DNA from: Bodo saltans
Lineage: Eukaryota; Euglenozoa; Kinetoplastea; Eubodonida; Bodonidae
Reading direction: 5' to 3'
DNA: 34,779 nt
Assembly (NCBI GenBank): GCA_001460835.1
Contig: CYKH01000141.1
Span: 2,518-37,296 of the forward strand
Shown: positions 33,261 through 34,779 of the stretch, piece by piece
Layout: every line of letters begins with the position of its first letter
How positions within the stretch are numbered: position 1 is the stretch's first letter
The notes under the pieces: model-generated
The model's input: only the letters and a program-made list of their open reading frames with translations
Databases searched by the model: none
Told to the model about the DNA's origin: nothing
Translations under genes and position numbers: made by a program

Positions 33261-34779
33261 AAACACTGTAGCGAATATTCAGACGTCTGGTGTTCTTCCT
33301 CCTCCGGCTTGTAATAATAGTAGTGGTAGCAGCGGTCCCGATCTCAGCATCCCTGTGAGAGCAGACTGGCAGCCATACATTAGCACAATCAGCAAGAACG
33401 AGATTATTGGAGGTCAAATTGGTGTGCAAGTCCTCACTGGTGCTCGCACCGTGATCTCCCGCAACGTCTTCTTGCGATGCTCGTTTGGCGTGTACGCTGG
33501 GAGCAACGGGCAGTCTGAGAAATCGAAAGTTGCCTGCACAGGGAATGAATTCCGTCGGAATACGTGCGCCATTGCACTTCTCGGCGGCGAGACCACCGCT
33601 GGTGTGTTCATTGGTAATGTAATCCGAGAGTCTCTTGCTGTCGGCATGTGGGTAGGAAAAGGCGCCGCACCGACGGTGGTGGACAACATCTTCATGGGCC
33701 ATTTCGCTGCGTCAACGCCCATCAGTGGAGCAGCAGTAGTAGCTCCTCCTCCACAATCATCATCATCGGTGCCAAAAGTTGTGTCTCGCTCCACATCACC
33801 GCAAGAGGCGGACGCCTCCAACATCCCACGCCTAACTTCCGTGCCGCTCCGGCTCGATGCATTCAGCTGCGGTAGCTTCGGGCGAAATCGTTTTCTGTTC
33901 AACTTAGTTTCTGTTGTAGCCCACCCATCTACCACAGCGGTGTTTATGCAGAACTACTACGCGCAGAACGAGTTAGGATTTGTGTATTGCGGCGACATGA
34001 AGAGGTTCGTCCGCTATCATCATCGAAGAGGTGGAAGTGTTGGGACTGCCGCTGTCGTCTCCCCCACGACACAATTCAAGCCCACACCTCCCGCAGCGTC
34101 CTTTACGAAGAAGCCGTCAGGTAACGCAGACGCAAATGATGTGGGCACGCCACCGGACCTGCCTACCACAGCGTCCTCCGCAAACTTCGGCAGCGGGGGT
34201 GGAGGGATTTCGCCGTCTACCACGTCGATGCAAGCTCAGCTGTCAAACTACATTGACACGACTGTGTTGGACATTCACGCGCAGCTCGATGGTTTGCTCG
34301 AGCTCGGGCCCTCTGCTGGGAACAAGAGAAGCACCAGAGGCGTGGCTCAGCAACACAACGCGTTGCCAGAAATTTTAAAGTGGGCAATCCCGTTGGACAA
34401 CGAGCCGCTCATTGATAACGAAGAGGAGGGTGAAGGTGTCGGCGTTGACGGCACGTCTTCCAATACCGCTGCTGCTGCTTCTCCCCCTCCTGCCTCAGGA
34501 CTTCAGTCGCCCAAGAGCGCCTCCTCGCCAACCAAGCAACAGCAACCCTCACAACATCATCCTCAAGAAGAGGGGGAGGAAGACATGGGCGGTCCAATTC
34601 TCCTTGGTGATCATTTTGTAGAAAATATCACATCTGTGGTGGCGGCTGCACGAGGTGGCACCGCCCCGTTGTGCCTCGATGGATGTGTGTTCCTCAACAC
34701 CAAAGCTGCATCGGTGGAGGTGGTCCATCGTGCGGTCAACATTCGAGTGACAAATTGCTTTTTCCATCACGCCCCACAA
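33148..34779 (+). CDS. Beta-helix gene, 3' segment open to the window edge
   Basis: A frame without stop runs from about 33047 through the last base; the beta-helix pattern begins at ~33148 (KAMSEPTLRGNKIHFNSIGV). It keeps five to six coils up to ~33720. A Ser/Pro-rich insert (33720-33800) and a further coil with QNYYAQNELGFVYCGD follow. A disordered Pro, Ser, Gln and Glu-rich stretch spans about 34030-34600. The coils then resume with VFLNTKAASVEVVHRAV at the edge. The disordered part splits the helix, so the protein may have two beta-helix blocks joined by a flexible linker. Confidence 0.65.

Larger units (their letters stand above)
31648..34779 (+). pseudogene. Parallel beta-helix protein, frame broken four times, 3' end beyond window
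   Basis: Pieces in different frames form one right-handed beta-helix protein (PbH1/NosD type). It starts at ATG 31648 with NRPGTYRHIADALDAVEDG, the common lead-in of such proteins, then IVVAAGTYELHH. Segments run about 31648-31781, 31782-31843, 31844-32080, 32082-33147 and 33148-34779. Adding one A near 31780 and one G near 31843 and 32080 rejoins the first four; near 33141-33150 either two bases are missing or one G is extra. Helical coils such as NVIRDNAMYGVLVQGD and SRNVFLRCSFGVYAG repeat every 20-25 residues. Beta-helix proteins bind or cleave carbohydrates, or act as protein scaffolds (as in FBXO11); no catalytic set is evident here. The gene continues past the window, so its length is unknown. 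Confidence 0.7.

Overview
The window looks like nuclear DNA of a kinetoplastid protist, most probably a free-living bodonid such as Bodo saltans. Every credible gene lies on the + strand, none needs an intron, and most starts sit shortly behind a pyrimidine-rich tract followed by AG, as expected for trans-spliced polycistronic transcription. The long plant-like LRR receptor and the large, low-complexity membrane proteins fit a bodonid better than a parasitic trypanosomatid. The species name is an inference from recognition, not from a search.

Layout, left to right. 1-1868: T-rich sequence and a decayed LRR gene (781-1607). 1869-4064: a 731-aa protein of unknown function with a C-terminal coiled coil. 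4456-5835: a type I mitochondrial DnaJ. 6567-10118: a multi-pass membrane protein with a very long disordered tail. 10365-10784: a twin CX9C (CHCH) protein. 11370-11804: an elongin C homologue. 12242-16678: a 1478-aa coiled-coil protein resembling TSNAXIP1-type cytoskeletal proteins. 17010-21585: an LRR receptor with a multi-TM C-terminus, broken in three places. 21833-24440: a tandem pair of Cache-type sensor membrane proteins, the first truncated. 24601-26541: a single-pass membrane protein of unknown function. 26772-27152: an Sm/LSm-fold protein. 27333-29762: a pseudokinase, ADP-ribosyltransferase and LRR fusion. 29924-31188: an acyl-protein thioesterase gene disrupted by an internal duplication and single-base indels. 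31648 to the window end: a parallel beta-helix protein whose frame is broken four times and which runs off the edge.

Two kinds of gene are interleaved. The housekeeping or cytoskeletal genes are cleanly open over long distances. The surface, sensory and repeat-rich genes (LRR, Cache, thioesterase, beta-helix) are duplicated, truncated or frame-shifted. The most distinctive gene is the pseudokinase-ART-LRR fusion: its kinase-like domain has lost the catalytic Asp and the DFG Asp, while its ADP-ribosyltransferase domain keeps a recognisable R-S-E set of residues. Most frame breaks fall in short homopolymers, so base-calling error and real decay must be separated before any gene is called dead. 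The beta-helix gene also has a 1.6-kb open frame (33148-34779) that continues past the window.
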